Positions 46,401 through 60,300 of a stretch of 64,000 bases of DNA are shown piece by piece. Made by a program: the position numbers and the translations under genes. The notes beneath the pieces are model-generated. The model had not been told where the DNA came from, searched no databases, and saw only the letters and a list, made by a program, of their open reading frames with translations. The DNA is from Aquila chrysaetos chrysaetos. Lineage: Eukaryota > Chordata > Aves > Accipitriformes > Accipitridae. How positions within the stretch are numbered: position 1 is the stretch's first letter; each line of letters starts with the position of its first letter. The stretch spans positions 3,410,001-3,474,000 of the forward strand of contig NC_044012.1 in assembly GCF_900496995.4 (NCBI RefSeq). The letters run 5' to 3'.

Positions 46401-49400
46401 GCTTTCTCCACTTAGCCATGAAAATGCAGGCGGTGGACATCATTTTGGTGTTCAGGAAGAAAACGGCTGTCTATTCTACAGCTATAGGCTTGATCCAAAT
46501 CCACTGAAGTCACCAAAGCCACAGATGTCACCAAATCCATCTGTAATTATTTTCTGAAGAGGGGTGCATGACACAACCTCCAGGTACAATCTAAGCTTTG
46601 GGTATTGAAGCTGCATCTGCTTCAAATTATGGATGGGCATTTTTCTTTTGCTTGTATGTTAGTTCAAACAAACATCGTAAGGACTTTTGCACTGAAGAAA
46701 AATAATGAAGAAGGACTAAATAAAGTGAGAGGACGAAGAAAATAATTAATTAGGCTGAAAACCAAAATCAATCATTCCTTTCTTACATGACTTTTTAGTG
46801 GCTAGAACTCTCAAAGTGCCTTCTGAAAAGAAAGTGAAACCACCAGTATGCTCCAAAAATCAAGGACAGCTAATAAGTGGCTGCAGCTTCAAGTTGTAAA
46901 GCATTTTGGGGAGATGATGACTTCTTTGGCTCACACATAGACCCTAGAAAGCATTTAGAGTGTCCCAGAATTTTTTACCTTCATTAAGAAACCATATGCC
47001 TTACTGGAGCAGTTTTGTAAAACCGCGAATAAAATGTAATGAGTTCAGCATTTTCATATCATTCTAATTTTCTTAGCTGATATTTGAGATAAAAGACAAA
47101 GCCTGCCTTGGTTTCAGTTCAGAGGACGTTCTGTACTATGGCTTCACTTTTCTGAAATACTGATCAAAGCGGAGCTGTGAAATCTTACTATCCCATTGCT
47201 AACTGCACTGTTGACTTTGTGCATACTTCCAAAATCCCTGCTTCCCCTTAGACCTTTTGACCACCTTATTAAAAAAAAAAAGGCAAGATATTTGCATTTG
47301 GTACTGTTCAGTACTTTCTTGCTAGAAACAGTCTTACTAGGGACCTGAAACATGATTTTCCTGTTCTATAATGAAAAGAATAAACCTTTTCCATGGTACC
47401 TCCAAGCTTGCTCTGCTCCGAAACATGTGTGGTATCATTTTGCCTACTGTGAGGGATGCAGTTCATTAACCTTGGAGACACCCCCCTCATCAAAGAAAGG
47501 AGAAAACCGACTCACGAATTTTCCTCTCAGATTCTCTGATTATATTAATCCCAGAAGATCTGAACTTCATTTTCTTCCCATATGGGACAAGAATCCAGCA
47601 GGGAGAAGTTCAGGGTACCCAAATGTTTCCATAACTGTCTCAAATAACTTCATGCCTTTCAGCTCGGCAGCTGTGTAACCAAGTGCAGCGGCGTGGGGCT
47701 CCTCATCAGGTTCAACCCATCCCTGTCCTTTTCCTTTCCTGGGAGAGGGACCATCCATGGAGGGCTGATGGGTGATGGGACACCTCACCCATCACTTGAT
47801 GCCATCTGGGTGGAGATACTTCATGTCACGTTTTTCCCAATAGCTTTCTCCCTCCGTAATTTAGTTTTTAAATAAATAAATAAAGGAGACATGATGGTGT
47901 TGGGGTGACACTGAATCAGGCCTGGCGACGAAGTGGCTGTCTCTGAAAGTGGCTTTCAGGCAAACTTCCCGGCAGGGAAGGGACCAGGGGACCAGTCAGA
48001 CAGTGAGTGGTTTGAGGTGACACTAAAAGGATCCTGCTGCTCGTGGGATGGCTTTATGCAGTGGCCATGGGGATTGCAGACCTACAGGAAACCGCAATTT
48101 TCATTTGAGCAAATTTAACATCCCGGGGACACCCTCATGGGTGGGGATGATGATACAGGAGGCAGCCTGCGAGTCCTCTCGGGAGCTGGATGGTTCTGCC
48201 AGGCAGCACCCATGAACATTGCATGGGGTCTGACTCTGCAGGTGGGACATCTGCACAAGAGCTTTGGGCACCCGTAGCCGGGCACTCGGCTATGCGCGTG
48301 TGCAGGGGGTGACTGGGGGAGCTGACACTGCGTTCAACTTGTTTCTGTGGTCTCTGAACATCAGCCTTGAAGTCAATCTTCTTTTCTGGAGGAAAAAATA
48401 GTAGTTCTGACATTCCAAGAAATCCCAAAAGGAAAAATACTGAAAATTAAATGGGTTGGTCTCCGTCCAACTCACTTACTCATGGGAGATAAATGATTTC
48501 GTATGCTAATGACCATTCCCTCAAATCTCTGACATTTTCTTACAATGTACTTAAGTACAGTTTGTTTTGCTTTCTGTCTCCACAACAATTACAAAGATTT
48601 ATATTTTATTGCTCCGGTTATGTTTGCCAGGACCACACTTCCTTTCCTTTTTAAAGGCACAGCAATATTGTCTGGTACGGCACAAAACGGAGCTTTCTGA
48701 ATAGCTACAATGAAAATAAACAAGGCTGAACTTATCTTCTGGAAGAGGGCAGACACTTTCGCTAGGCACAGCGAAGCCAATAAAGGCTTCTGGCTCTTTT
48801 CTCCTCGACAGATCAGTACACACAGAATCAGCAGCAGTTCATAAGCAAGACAACTCTGTCACCTTTTGTGATAACTTAAAATTAATTCCCCCTTCTAATG
48901 TGATTATGAACATCTAAAACCTGCCACCTTTCAAGGCGCTTCTGGTGGGAAGGGCTAATTTCTTCAGTCTACTGTTTGGCAAAGGGGATGCATGTGCTCC
49001 ATGGAGGAGAGACTCCCGTGTTGGTGCAAGCGGGTGGAAGAACAAAGTCCCACTGTACCCAGGGGCAGGTAGCACAAACGATGACTGTTTCCAGTGACAC
49101 CTTTCCCTGCCTCCTCCACCCGTCTCCCAGCCCTCCCCGTGACTCAGATCTCCATTGAGGAGGACCGATGGGAGGAGGAGAGCTTCAGTTCGTGGCCTCC
49201 CTGCTGACTTTGCCAACCAGGATCCTGGTGCTAAATTAACATTGCTGGGTTAAGTCTGCAGGGAACGGAGCTGAGGTCACGACGTTTCAGACTGGAAACC
49301 AGATAAACCTGGGCTGAGATGGCGCTTTGCCCACGGTTGTCTGAGGAGCCTTTTCCGTCGCCCTGTCTCTGCCGCATCTGAGCAGCTCAGCACCACGATA

Positions 49401-49540
49401 GGTGCTGACCCCCCACGATACCGCTGTGGCACCCCCACTGCCTGCCACTAATTAGTCCTCTGCTGTGCTCTCATTATTTTACACCCCATGTTGTTTTAAA
49501 AGCATAATCCCCATCCAGCCCTGCCGGCGTAGCAGATAGC
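43471..49540. other. Gene desert segment, no gene seen
   Basis: Contains an A run near 44187-44203, and at 46484-46530 GGCTTGATCCAAATCCACTG then AAGTCACC, a word common in old amniote repeats. The remainder is unique sequence with short, motif-free frames. AT-rich blocks at 46660-46800 and 47030-47100 could be regulatory. Confidence 0.4.
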
Positions 49541-49543
49541 AGA

Positions 49544-49804
49544 ATGGCCGAAGAAGTCCTACTTCGCCGACTGGGACTGCCTGCCCGAGCCGTGGGTAGT
49601 GACCGTGGGAGCGTTGCTAGTCCTCTGCGAGGCAAACCTCGTCAGGGGTGGCCAGGCGCGTGTGAAATGGCTTCACGGCTTTGTTCCAGCCCCAAATGGG
49701 CTGCTAACGATGACCTCACGGCAGGTCGGATCCAGTCTTGTTTTTACAGACAGAGGGAGAATCCACTGATTGTGGCTTTCTTGGGAATCATTTGCAGTCC
49801 ATGA
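49544..49804 (+). other. Open frame of 86 codons in a CpG-rich patch, uncertain
   Basis: The ATG at 49544 has A at -3 and G at +4, a strong start context, and the first half lies in a locally CpG-rich patch (about 49525-49680). The peptide (MAEEVLLRRLGLPARAVGSD...) resembles no family I recognise. An A28 run follows at 49825-49852 without an AATAAA before it. It may be chance or part of an unrecognised retrocopy or noncoding transcript; I do not call it a gene. Confidence 0.15.
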
Positions 49805-49824
49805 GTAATGTGGACCACAAGATG

Positions 49825-49852
49825 AAAAAAAAAAAAAAAAAAAAAAAAAAAA
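49825..49852. repeat. A28 homopolymer
   Basis: Uninterrupted run of 28 A, followed by A-rich purine sequence to about 49890. It could be a retroposon tail, but no parent element is visible upstream. Confidence 0.95.
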
Positions 49853-50309
49853 GGAGCCTTAAAAAAGAAAGGAGAAAAGGAGACAGTGGAGTCAGTGTTT
49901 TCCACTATGTGCTATGAACATCTTGAACAACTCTGCTACCAAAAGACTCCATTCAAATAAGCTGTACCAGTTAGGAAATGGAAAACCTTGTGAAAAATTA
50001 TGTCCACAGATACCTCGCTTTCAGGATCATAACCCATTTGCATGGGCTTCATCAGAAAAATGCAAAGTGGCAGTGATTGCAGTCTGTGACACACTTTTCC
50101 CCTCTCATTTAAACAGTTTGAAGTATGGCACAAGCACTGGCAGTAGTTGGTAAACTTTCATTACTAGCTGCAATTCTTCCTAACTTCATCATTATCCCCT
50201 GTCTGAAACGTACATTATTTAGGCTAAGGAATGTGCATTGTATATCATATAGCAAATAAAGGTTATCATAATTTTCTCTATTGATTGTAATGATGGACTC
50301 AGACCCAGA

Positions 50310-50405
50310 AATTCAGGTTTTAATTCCTGGGCCCTTCCTTACGCTTCCTGTGTGACCTTGGGGAAGTCTCCTTGTGCTTCCGTTTGTCACTTAATAATTT
50401 GAGAA
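50310..50405 (+). mobile_element. MIR/CORE-SINE-like fragment
   Basis: TTTTAATTCCTGGGCCC, TTCCTGTGTGACCTTGGGGA, AGTCTCCTTGTGCTTCCGTT and TGTCACTTAATAATTTGAG follow the MIR core order ('...tgtgtgaccttgggcaagt...ctctgtgcctcagttt'). Old and diverged. Confidence 0.7.
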
Positions 50406-51234
50406 AAGGAAGTAAGAACATGCGATGTTCTGTTGGGGGATGCAAAAGACAGCTTTTTGCCAAAATTTGAATGAGGAAAAATGCTGATCACTTCCACAGC
50501 TGATGAAAGAGGAGAGGGACGCCATGAAGAATGCTGTCAAAACTTTAATAACTTCCAGTGGTTCTAAAGATATTTTGGTTTTCTCACCACTAGTCAGTCT
50601 TCTGCCATTTGTTCACAGTGTCTTCCAGCAATTCCTTGTGCACTGCTCATTGCAACAGTCTTCATGTGGTGCCAGTTGAAATATGCAGCCATAATAATGA
50701 TATTTTATTTCAAAGCATCCTTCTCTGCTCATGGCCAGAACGTCTGAGTATCTTCCACCGCGTTTCTGCTAATAATAACAAAAAAAAAGGCAAATTGCAG
50801 AAGCGTCCTCAGCTTGTGTTCAGTCTAAGCACTGCTCACTCGAGCTCGTTTTGGGAGAGGGGATCTCCCTAGCTGGATTCGCTCTGCAGGCCAAGGTGTG
50901 TTGCAGGTAGACCCCGCCAGCCCCACGCACTTGACACAGCGGGGTCTCGGAGGGCTCCAGCCCCACTGGCACGGCATACAATGGTGCGTGGTCCTCTGTG
51001 ATGTGGCTGTGGCTTCCGTTCCCCATCCTCCCCCTCGGTGGGAGTGTGGCCAGGCCACCAGTGTGGGCAGCATTGCCATTTATAAGAACAATAAAGGCTG
51101 AGCTCCTATTCCCAAAGGGAAAACGTAAATTGTAAGATCTTTCCTAAAAATATGGATTATGAAAGTGCATCCATTTCTATTGTTTTGGTGAAACACTGTG
51201 TTAACTGAACTTAATCAAACACACATTATTTGTC

Positions 51235-51325
51235 TCTGTGGATGAAATTCTCTGGCCCGTGTTACCCAGGTCAAACCAGATGATCTAATGGTCCCTTTGG
51301 CCTTAAAATTCTCTGAAACAATGAA
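51235..51325 (+). mobile_element. Ancient CR1/L3-type LINE 3' end
   Basis: GAAATTCTCTGGCCCGTGTT, ACCCAGGTCAAACCAGATGA, TCTAATGGTCCCTTTGGCCT and TAAAATTCTCTGAA follow closely the 3' terminal words of old amniote CR1/L3-like LINEs ('ggcctgtgttatacaggaggtcagactagatgatc taatggtccctt ctggccttaaa'). Non-functional fossil. Confidence 0.7.
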
Positions 51326-54300
51326 ACATGGGTTTCATTAATGTAGCTAGACATTTGGAAGAGTGAAATATGAGCTACACATATCCTAATAATACATCTT
51401 TCAGATTCCTATGGCATTTGTCCATCTTTTTGCCAGACTGCCGTTTGCGGAGCGAAGCAGGGCCCTGATCTCTCTCCCTTGGGAATGAACTCCTCCTGAC
51501 CCAGCTTTGACTATTGAAAGGCAGATGCATGCATGCTCTTGCAGGCCATTTGACCATCCAAAAGCAAGTCTCTGGGGAACCTCAATCTCCTTTTCTCTCC
51601 TTTCAGCCACGGAGAGTAAAACTCCTGCTGCCCGTGATATGCGTCGCGTCAAAACCCAGACCAAAGTCATCTTCTGCTCCTGGGGCTTTGCTTTCTCCAT
51701 TCTCTGTGATGACCTGCTTTGACACCAAGACAAGAGGATTCCTGGAATTGCAATCCTTATGTATCTCCTTGCATCTAAGGAAGCACTGCTGGCTTGTCCC
51801 ATATCCATACCTTCTGCAGAGCAAGACCCTTCCTTTTTGCTTCCTCTGGTTCGTCGCTGAAGACGGGAAGGAGAACAGAAGGCAGTTACAGCTTGGCAGA
51901 CGTGGGGTTAAGCATGAAGGCATGCAGCACTGAATGCCACCAGCAACAGATGGCACCAGGGGACATCGCAGCCATCACCTCAGGGCTGCAAGCAGCCACA
52001 TCCGCATGAATCAGGCTTCTTCGTCCAACTTCATCCCTTTCTAACCTCCTTGCTTAATGCCTGTGGATGCGCACAGCCACTGCGGAGAGCGTTCCAGCCT
52101 CCGGGAGCCGTCTAATTTGTGTGAAAGACCAAGGGAAAAACAAAAAAGGCTGCAGAAGGATCTCATTGCAAAAACCAGCCCCCCTGCCCGGCCCGGGGCA
52201 GGCTGCGATTACAGACAATACCTTCCGTATTTCTCAAAGGGAAGTGATATATCCTTCCCAAGGCAGGCCCATGACGGCTGTCATGCTTTGTGGCTGTGCT
52301 GGGTATGCGATGATGTCATTTCAGAGAAGGACTCAAAGATTGGCTTCAGTTTGAGGAGGTTTAGTTGTTTTGGTGTTTTTTAAACTTTGCCTTAATTTCC
52401 TTTTTTTTTTTTTTTTTTTTATTGCATTCAAAATTCACCCAGAGACGTTTCCAAACCAAAGCTCTCTCCAAGAGCCTTCCCTCCCCACTCCCTCTTTCCC
52501 CGTTGTCCCGTGCTGGCGCCGGGCACTGGATCCTTACTGGGAAAAGGGTAGGTCACACGGTTTACTGTCAGCCACAGAGACCTCTTTGGCCACCGCGTGA
52601 ATCACTCTGGAGAGAGTCTCATTTTCTGCACCACCTCCTGAAATGTCAGAGAAAAATAAAACCCACTGTGTGACTGTAATGAGGCATATTCTGGTCCTGT
52701 TTATTTTGTAGGCAAACAGCCACTACCAGCAAGCAGCGTTAGCTATAGGTTCCAAAAAAATCTCCTTTACCAAGGATATTGTATGTGAAGGAGAACTGCC
52801 AAAATCTCCAGGCTGGAATGTCTTTTTTTCCAGGGAACGGGCTTTTTTGGCGCATCTTGAGCAATCCAGAGTCAGATGGCAACCAAGTGAGCAATACAAA
52901 GACCCCGCGCCAGTGAGATGAATGTCACCGCTGCAAGGGAGGGGAAATCAGATGTAAGACGAGTCCTGACTCTCTGCCCCCCTCCTGAAACTCGTTAATC
53001 TTATCCTGAAGGAGGAACCGTCCCCGTCTTGGCCCGGTGCCCAAACCCATTTTGGCTTATCACTCAGCCAAGCCGGTCAGTCAACACCAGGAATTTCCAT
53101 CTCTGAGGATGGGCTGCAGGAAGCCAAAATCTGTCACTTCTTTCCTCTGCCTCATTAGATCCTGCCTTTCACAGGATACTGAAATCAAGGCCCCGTGTGT
53201 TCACGGACAGATAAATCAGTTCAGACCACCAAATAATAGAAAATTCAGACACAGGCTCCTATCTGTGGGTCTTATGTTTTCACATTCTCCGGTAAGACTT
53301 CATGTGGCGGTAAGTGGAGTAATTAAGAAAAAGTTTTAGAAAAGCACCAACTAAATTTTAAAAGGGCTCTTGGGTGCAAGTCCGTTGTCATGAGTGTGGT
53401 TTGCTGAGCCTCAGCATTACGGTCTTAAAATCAGGAAGAGCTTTGGGTGGGGACAGCAGGGCTGCTGCAGAGGGAAGGCATCTCCCATCTCACCCATGGG
53501 GGCTGGAGCACTTTGACCTACCCATTTCTATAGTTCAGGGCCCAACTTGTTAAAGGTAGGACCCGATGTTTAGCTACCAAAACCCATCTGCAGCTTTCTA
53601 ACTGGAATTGGCCTCATCTCCAAAACATTGAAGACCCTTAAGTAGGTTGAACTGACTTTCATAGGAACTCATGAGACAGAAGGTTTGTTTAGGTGGACTT
53701 GCATTCACCGGTTGATGAAGCGTTTGACCCCAAATTAAATCATCCGAACATTGCAGGTCTGAACAAAGCATCTAAAGCAGAGTCCTGTTTCTGGCAGTGG
53801 TCCATAGAGGACAGAGAAGAAAATGTGTAAGAACAGTGCAAGTGTGTAATGCTACCCCCGTGAACCCTCTCGCAGCCTCCAAAAATATCACTTGTATTAG
53901 GTGATTATGTGTGTTTGTGAACTTTAATTTCCTTCTGTCGGTCTGATCACGGCAGTAGATGAGGTACTTTGCTCCCCGTGATTTCGGTGATCTTGCTCTG
54001 TCCCCTGGCTATCGGGAGCAGAGATCTCCCTCTGCGGTCTCTCCCCGCTCCGTGAGATCATCGACACATTTGCACTTATGTTACCAGATTACTTAAACAC
54101 GGTCCTACCTTAATCAGCAAAGTGTCAATTCTCACACTTGGGAATGACAATTGTAGTGGTAATTTTAAAGGTATTTTTCATCTGCAAGAAGCCAAGATCT
54201 TTTTAAAGTAGTAACATCAAGGGAATATTTGTTTAAAAAATTTTAGCAGAAGGGGCCAGCCATTTGTACACTTTATGTTTCCTTTTAACTTCAGGTCCAT

Positions 54301-57300
54301 TTTTTGCTCTTTCAGGCTGAGTTTTCTGTGTAAGCAGTTGCTGTGTAACTCCTTTTCCTCTTCCCCGTAAATGCTGGGTACCTTATAGACCAATAAGCCA
54401 CAATTGGGAATGCATTCAGAGACCATTAGTACAGGAAGTCGGGTCAAATCCAAAGAAACCATGAACCAGTAAGTTTGAAAACACCGTATGAATGGCCTTT
54501 TCATACTGCCGCTTTCAGGTGGAGTTTGTTTTTGGATTAAAGGAGTTTATTCAGGTATTCACAAATATCCCAGCTCTCTGAACTGGCTGGAATGTGGAAA
54601 CCTCCAAGTCATAATCAATTGCCGTAAAAGGGATTGGCATGTTCTAACTAGGGAATAGAGGGATGAAAGAGTCATAATTAGGTGACACGCCTTCAAAACG
54701 GGATGAAAGACCGAAAACATCCTCAAAGACGCAAGCAAATATGAAAATCTCAAATCACCTCTTTCTTTATTTGTGATCAAGACGTTCCAAAAATGTTGGT
54801 TTCAGATGTTTTGTATGTACCAAAATCCCACATCATTTTTTTTCCCCCCTTTGCCTGCTTGGCTGGGGAATTTAAAAAAAGAAACAACACAACTGAAATG
54901 TGACAGAGCCTTACTCTCTTCCATCACGGGGGCTGCAGTAACTGGGATTGCTGCATCCTGAATAATATAAAAAAACTCAGAATGAAAGTTTTGACGGTTG
55001 ATCGGTGATGCCATTCCAGCCATTGAAAATGCTGCCTTGGCAAGGCAATGCTCAGAGATACATCCACAGTTTTTCCTTCTGGACACGTGAGAGAGGGAAG
55101 CTAATCAGCAAAAGCAGGATTAGAAATGAAAGGAGAAGAAAACACGAGCAGTTATTGACCCAGCAATTAAATGTGGATGGAAAACATCCTTGTGGGAGGA
55201 GAAAGGGAGCGCAGCATTTTTTTCCTGCTAGGAGATGTGTCGGGATGATCTTGTTTCTCCGCACTTTCTTCTCACTTGAGTTTGCAGGAGTGGCAAAATT
55301 TTGTGTGACCTGCAGGTGATGACCTTGATCTGGTTCAACAAAGACCTCAATATTTGCAGCAGAAACCACGTTTGGCTGTTTTCAGGGTTAACCCAAGTCA
55401 TGTGTGCCAAGTGCTCTGGAGATGCAATTTGCAACAGAGATGCTAATTACTGTCTCGTGAAGCAGCTGAAAATGGGGGGCTTAGAGCACAGTTGCATCGC
55501 TGTGAACTAAACACCAAGTCTGATCCTTCAGCACTCTTCAGGCTCAGCTTATTTCAAATTTCAACTGCTTTGTGGTGTTGTTAATTGGAGGCTATTGTTT
55601 CCCAGCTCAGTGTTAAAAGAAATAGAAGGTTGTTGGGAACTGGCAAGTTTTCTGGAAATAAGTGAAACTTTCTTCCTTTCTCATACTAAGCACACACTGT
55701 ATGGTACAGCCATAAACACGCATTATAAACAGCAAATATACGAGAGGAAAATCCACATTTTATACATCCTGAAGCACTTGAACCTCTGAGTTCTCTATAT
55801 TTAGACAAACATTCAGTATGGCTTCAGACATCCTTCAAAATAAAATCCGCTCCCATTCTTATTACGTAGTGGTAAATATTTGGCACTTACTAACTAGTAC
55901 CTTAACTACCTTTTTTTTTTTTTCCCATTGCGGTCCTAACCATCCCACATTGCATACACATTCTGTTGAACCTCGTTCTTTCAAAACACTTGCACAAAGT
56001 GTCCTTTTCCCCTCCCACAGGTGCACAGTAAGACATTGAAGGACTGGAGGATTCAAGCATAGCCTTGGAATTGGCTTAAAATATGGACTGACACTGGCAA
56101 GCAAGCAATATTTGAAAGGATGTTGCTGCTGAAATTAATATAACAGAGTAGGACGTGTGCATTTTTGTGCAATGTTTTTGCTCTGTAAGATGCTGACCCA
56201 AAGTCCATTTAAAATCAACGATAGTCATTCTCATATCAACAAGTTTTGGGTGCAGCTGGCCAACAGTTTTTGACGGAGCAATTTTCCACCCGCACTGGAA
56301 TGTTGTCTAAATAATATATGAAATGCAGTAATTTGGGAAAAATTTACAACTTCCAAAAAGGTGAGATGTAGAATTTTGGCTTTCCCACCTCTTTTTAATA
56401 ATGGCAAGTCATTTTAATTTAATGCCATAGAAACATTTAATTTTGATTTTCTTCCTTTGACTCATTTGGGTCAACTAGTCCATTATGTTTAATAGCATAT
56501 TATTTTTACATTATGTTACATGTTCCCTGGGCCAACGCTGGCACGCAGGGTGGAAACTTGTCCCTTCCACTTCTCTCCATCCTTTGCGGCGGTTTCCATC
56601 AGCTCGACACTGTCGAAACCAACTCTACTGCTTCCTTTGTTAGGGCTTTTTAAAAGATTTCTCTTGGAGATGCTCTGCTGCACATTTCCAAAGCTCAGCT
56701 GTAGGCTGTCGTGTCCAGCTTGGCAGAAGTCGAGTGCTGCATTTGCAGCTGGTTCCTGAGCTGGCTGTTAAAAATTGCCTCCACGAAGATGCTCTCCCTC
56801 CCAGCTCCGCTGCTGGAGCCGAGCTGACCGTGCACCCGTTGGCCGACGCTTGTCCTCCTGCACGGGTATGTGGCTCAAGTCCCGTCCTGGTGTAGGGTCC
56901 TGCTTTTACTTCCTGCACCATGAGAGGGTTTGCTATTTATCTGGCAGCTCGCTCCAGCTTTACCAGTAGGTTTTCAGCGTTTGCTGTGGGAATCATGTGT
57001 CGTCCAGCGTGCGTGCCCCCAAAATATTTAGATATCCAGAGAAGAGCTGGAAGAGGACGAATTCTCAAATCTCTTTGCTGGTGATGAAATCTTTCCATAC
57101 TCTGCCCTGGCCTCCTTGTAGTCTTTTCATTTTTTTTTTTAAATTTTTTTTTTTTTTAAAGCATCTAGTTTGCTGCCTAACCTTTCAGTGACTTGCCAGC
57201 TCTCACAGTCCTGTATATTAACCACTGAGATTATAGCTGCGCTGAAAAGTCTGGGCTTTATTCTGAGGCTATCCCTTTCTGATTTTTGCTCGTTGCTAAG

Positions 57301-60300
57301 TTTTCGAAATGCCACGATTGGCCGTTCCAGCCTTGCTGTTACTTCTTTCTCAGGTCGTTTGGCCAATAATGATCTGCCCAGGGAGGTGCGTGTTGGCATT
57401 TCCTGCTGCACAGGAAGCTCTTCTTATTTCTGAAGCTCTTTTGCTCTCCCAGGAGCTCCAGTTTTGGGAGTTGTTGCTGTATTTTGGGGAATTTTGATTC
57501 CGTAACAGCTAGGTAAATGGTCAGGTTGTACAAAGGTCTTATTCAAAATAAAAAACCTGTGCTTAAATTGCAGCTTAGGTTGGATTAGTGAATACGTGAT
57601 GAAAAACAAAGATGTGCATTTTGTCTCAAAAGGAAATAAAAATAAATTCATGCCATGGCTGACTGTGCATTGAGATCTCTTTAATGCTGTTGGCTTTTGC
57701 ACACTGATGGCAGCTGAGTGAATCCTTAAAAGCAAAGGTTGAGATTGTGCTAATTTTAAGAGGAACTGGCAAAAATGATCTTGCTTCAAGAAAGAGAAAA
57801 CCAGAAAACAAAATAAACCAAAAAAGGGCGGATGAGTCATCTTCCAGCTGCTCACGGTGTCCACAGAGCTGCAGAGGGTCTTGCAAGAGTTAAAAAAGAA
57901 ACTCGTGGCTCAGAGCTCTGGAGTTTCTGGAAACTGAACTGGAGCAAGTGTGCTGGAGACAGCACTGTTTAAGGATAATATAAGCTGCTCTGTAGTATTC
58001 GTCATACTTCCTATGGTCTCTGGAGAAGACAGCTGTCATTTGTAGGTCTGTTAGTTGAGCACCTCCTTTCCCTGCTGTAAAAATCACTTTGAGAACAGAA
58101 AACTGATGAGTTTTCCCACTATTCCTAGAGAGTTTCTTGAGCTGTGCGGAATTAGAAAAAGACCCTTTCTGACAGCTATTCCAACATCATTCTTTGGGAG
58201 TAGGTTTAACTGAGCAGGGAAGGATAGTCAAGAGTTGAAACAAACATGCAAGAGTCTTGCCTTTGGTTTGGCGAAATCTTGCTGCTCTCATGGGCTCTGT
58301 TAGGAAAAGTGATGGATGAAGCAAGGGAGGGTCACAAGACACGATAGAAAATGATCTGATGTGAGGTTGCCAACAGGTTTGTAATAACAGGTCAGTGTTC
58401 AGCGGGCTCTGTGATAATCTCAGAAGAAAAAAAAAAAGAAGACAAAAAAAGAATAAGACTCTAAACCACTTAAACTGAGAGGAGAAAAAGGATATGTTAT
58501 AATTAAGGGCCAATCAGACCTCTGGAGCTGAAAAAAAGAAAGCGAGTAGATGAAGAGATAAGACAAGAAGCAATTAAACCCCTCCTTGATGACAGACTTG
58601 CATTAACTGCTGAGGAAGAGTGAAAGATGGGGTTATGAATTGAAAGTAATTTCATTTGGGGGACGTGTACCTCTCCTCTTCTGCCTTTTCTAAAACTTGA
58701 CTTGCATATTGCAATGGAACTCCCATCTCTCTGTCATCTCATAGCAACAAATCCTGACCGGCCTCAAAACTGGGTCTTGGAGAATGCTTGCTAGTGGAGC
58801 AGGCAACGCATCGTGGCCGGTGCTGCAGCCACGTAAGCAAATGAATGAATGAATTACTGCATGGTTTATGCATACATTTTCTTCCCATACAACTGCATGG
58901 GGTGCAAAGGCAGCTGGTGCTGCGTGCAGACTTACGGACGTCTGACATCTTGCAAAGAGTTGGTTAAGCAGCTGTTGAATCCCTGAGGGTGGAAGGAGGA
59001 GGGAGTTGGGTTAAGGTAACGTTACCCCCCCCCTGCTCGGCATCAGCAAATGGTGCACACGCTTCTTGCGTGATGGGAGCTGTGTTCTTCCCTGTTCCAG
59101 ACATAAATTTGCATGCATGGTTGTAGCAAATGGGTGTATAAACACAGCAGGAGACATCTATAATGTGAAAATGGGTAGGTAGGTACCTACAGAGCCATTG
59201 TGCATTCAATCCACTGTGTTAGCTGGGCAGACTGAATAATTATATGCATTGATATGGGGAACCAGCTATGCAGGCAGGGTTTTTCTTTTAATGCAGACCA
59301 ATGGCTTCCTGTTTTGGAAACCTTGCCTCTTCAGCGCACAAATGCATAGTTTTGTATGTGCATAATTTGTGGCTGTAATTTTAGAGGCTCATTAAATAAC
59401 TTGGCTGTGGAAATCAAATTGCCTTTCATCAAAATCCAGCAAGAGCTGAACTAGTTCTGTCCATCACAGCAGCCCTTCTGGTCTTCGTTACGTGGCTGAA
59501 AAGTACAAATGCAAATGGGGCTGCGGCTCTGTAGCACAGGAGGGAGAAACAGGGAGTTGGGAAGAGGGAATGATGCCGGCAGCAGATTTTCAATAGCGAG
59601 TTGGTCATCGGAGGAGAAATGAGGGCTTCTCTGGTTTTCTGCCCAGGTAAGAAAGCTAAGGAAAGTCCTGAGCGGTGGGTTTGCATGGTGCTGCCCAAAA
59701 CCATCTGACACATACAAGACCCCCTTGGTGCCCCTCAGTGCTCAGGGGACCTTCTGCCATCGGTACTCAGCAAATTGAAATCCGCGGCGTGAGGAGTAAA
59801 ACCCTGCAGGTACCGTCATACCAACACTTCCATTTCTGTCCACTGTGAGTAACTGCAGTGGATTTTTCTGGCAGGAGGTAGCAGGCTTGGTGCTGTTTCT
59901 GGGATTGCTCCATTCATATTGAAGAACACTATGAACTAACTAACTTAAATGCTCATAAAGTCCAGATTTATTATCAGTGTAACATTATAGCGATGAGAAC
60001 GAGAAACAACTGCAAGTGAAGACTTAGATGGGGAGAGGCAGATGCTCTTTGATGTTCAACAACATTATCCAAAGTAGAGTGGAGATTTTAAAAAAAAATT
60101 TATTTTAATCATTATATAAAAGTATTAGCATGCTGCTCCTTTTTAGTGGTATTCACACTGATATGAAAGGAACTATGAAACAAGAGGGAAAGCCTGGCTT
60201 CTGCTGTAGCAGTGCTGCTTTGTTTGTACCCCACATTCTTGCAGCTGACCAAAACCTCAGCTGTTTTCTGGGGCTTCATCTTTATTCTGCACGACTAACA

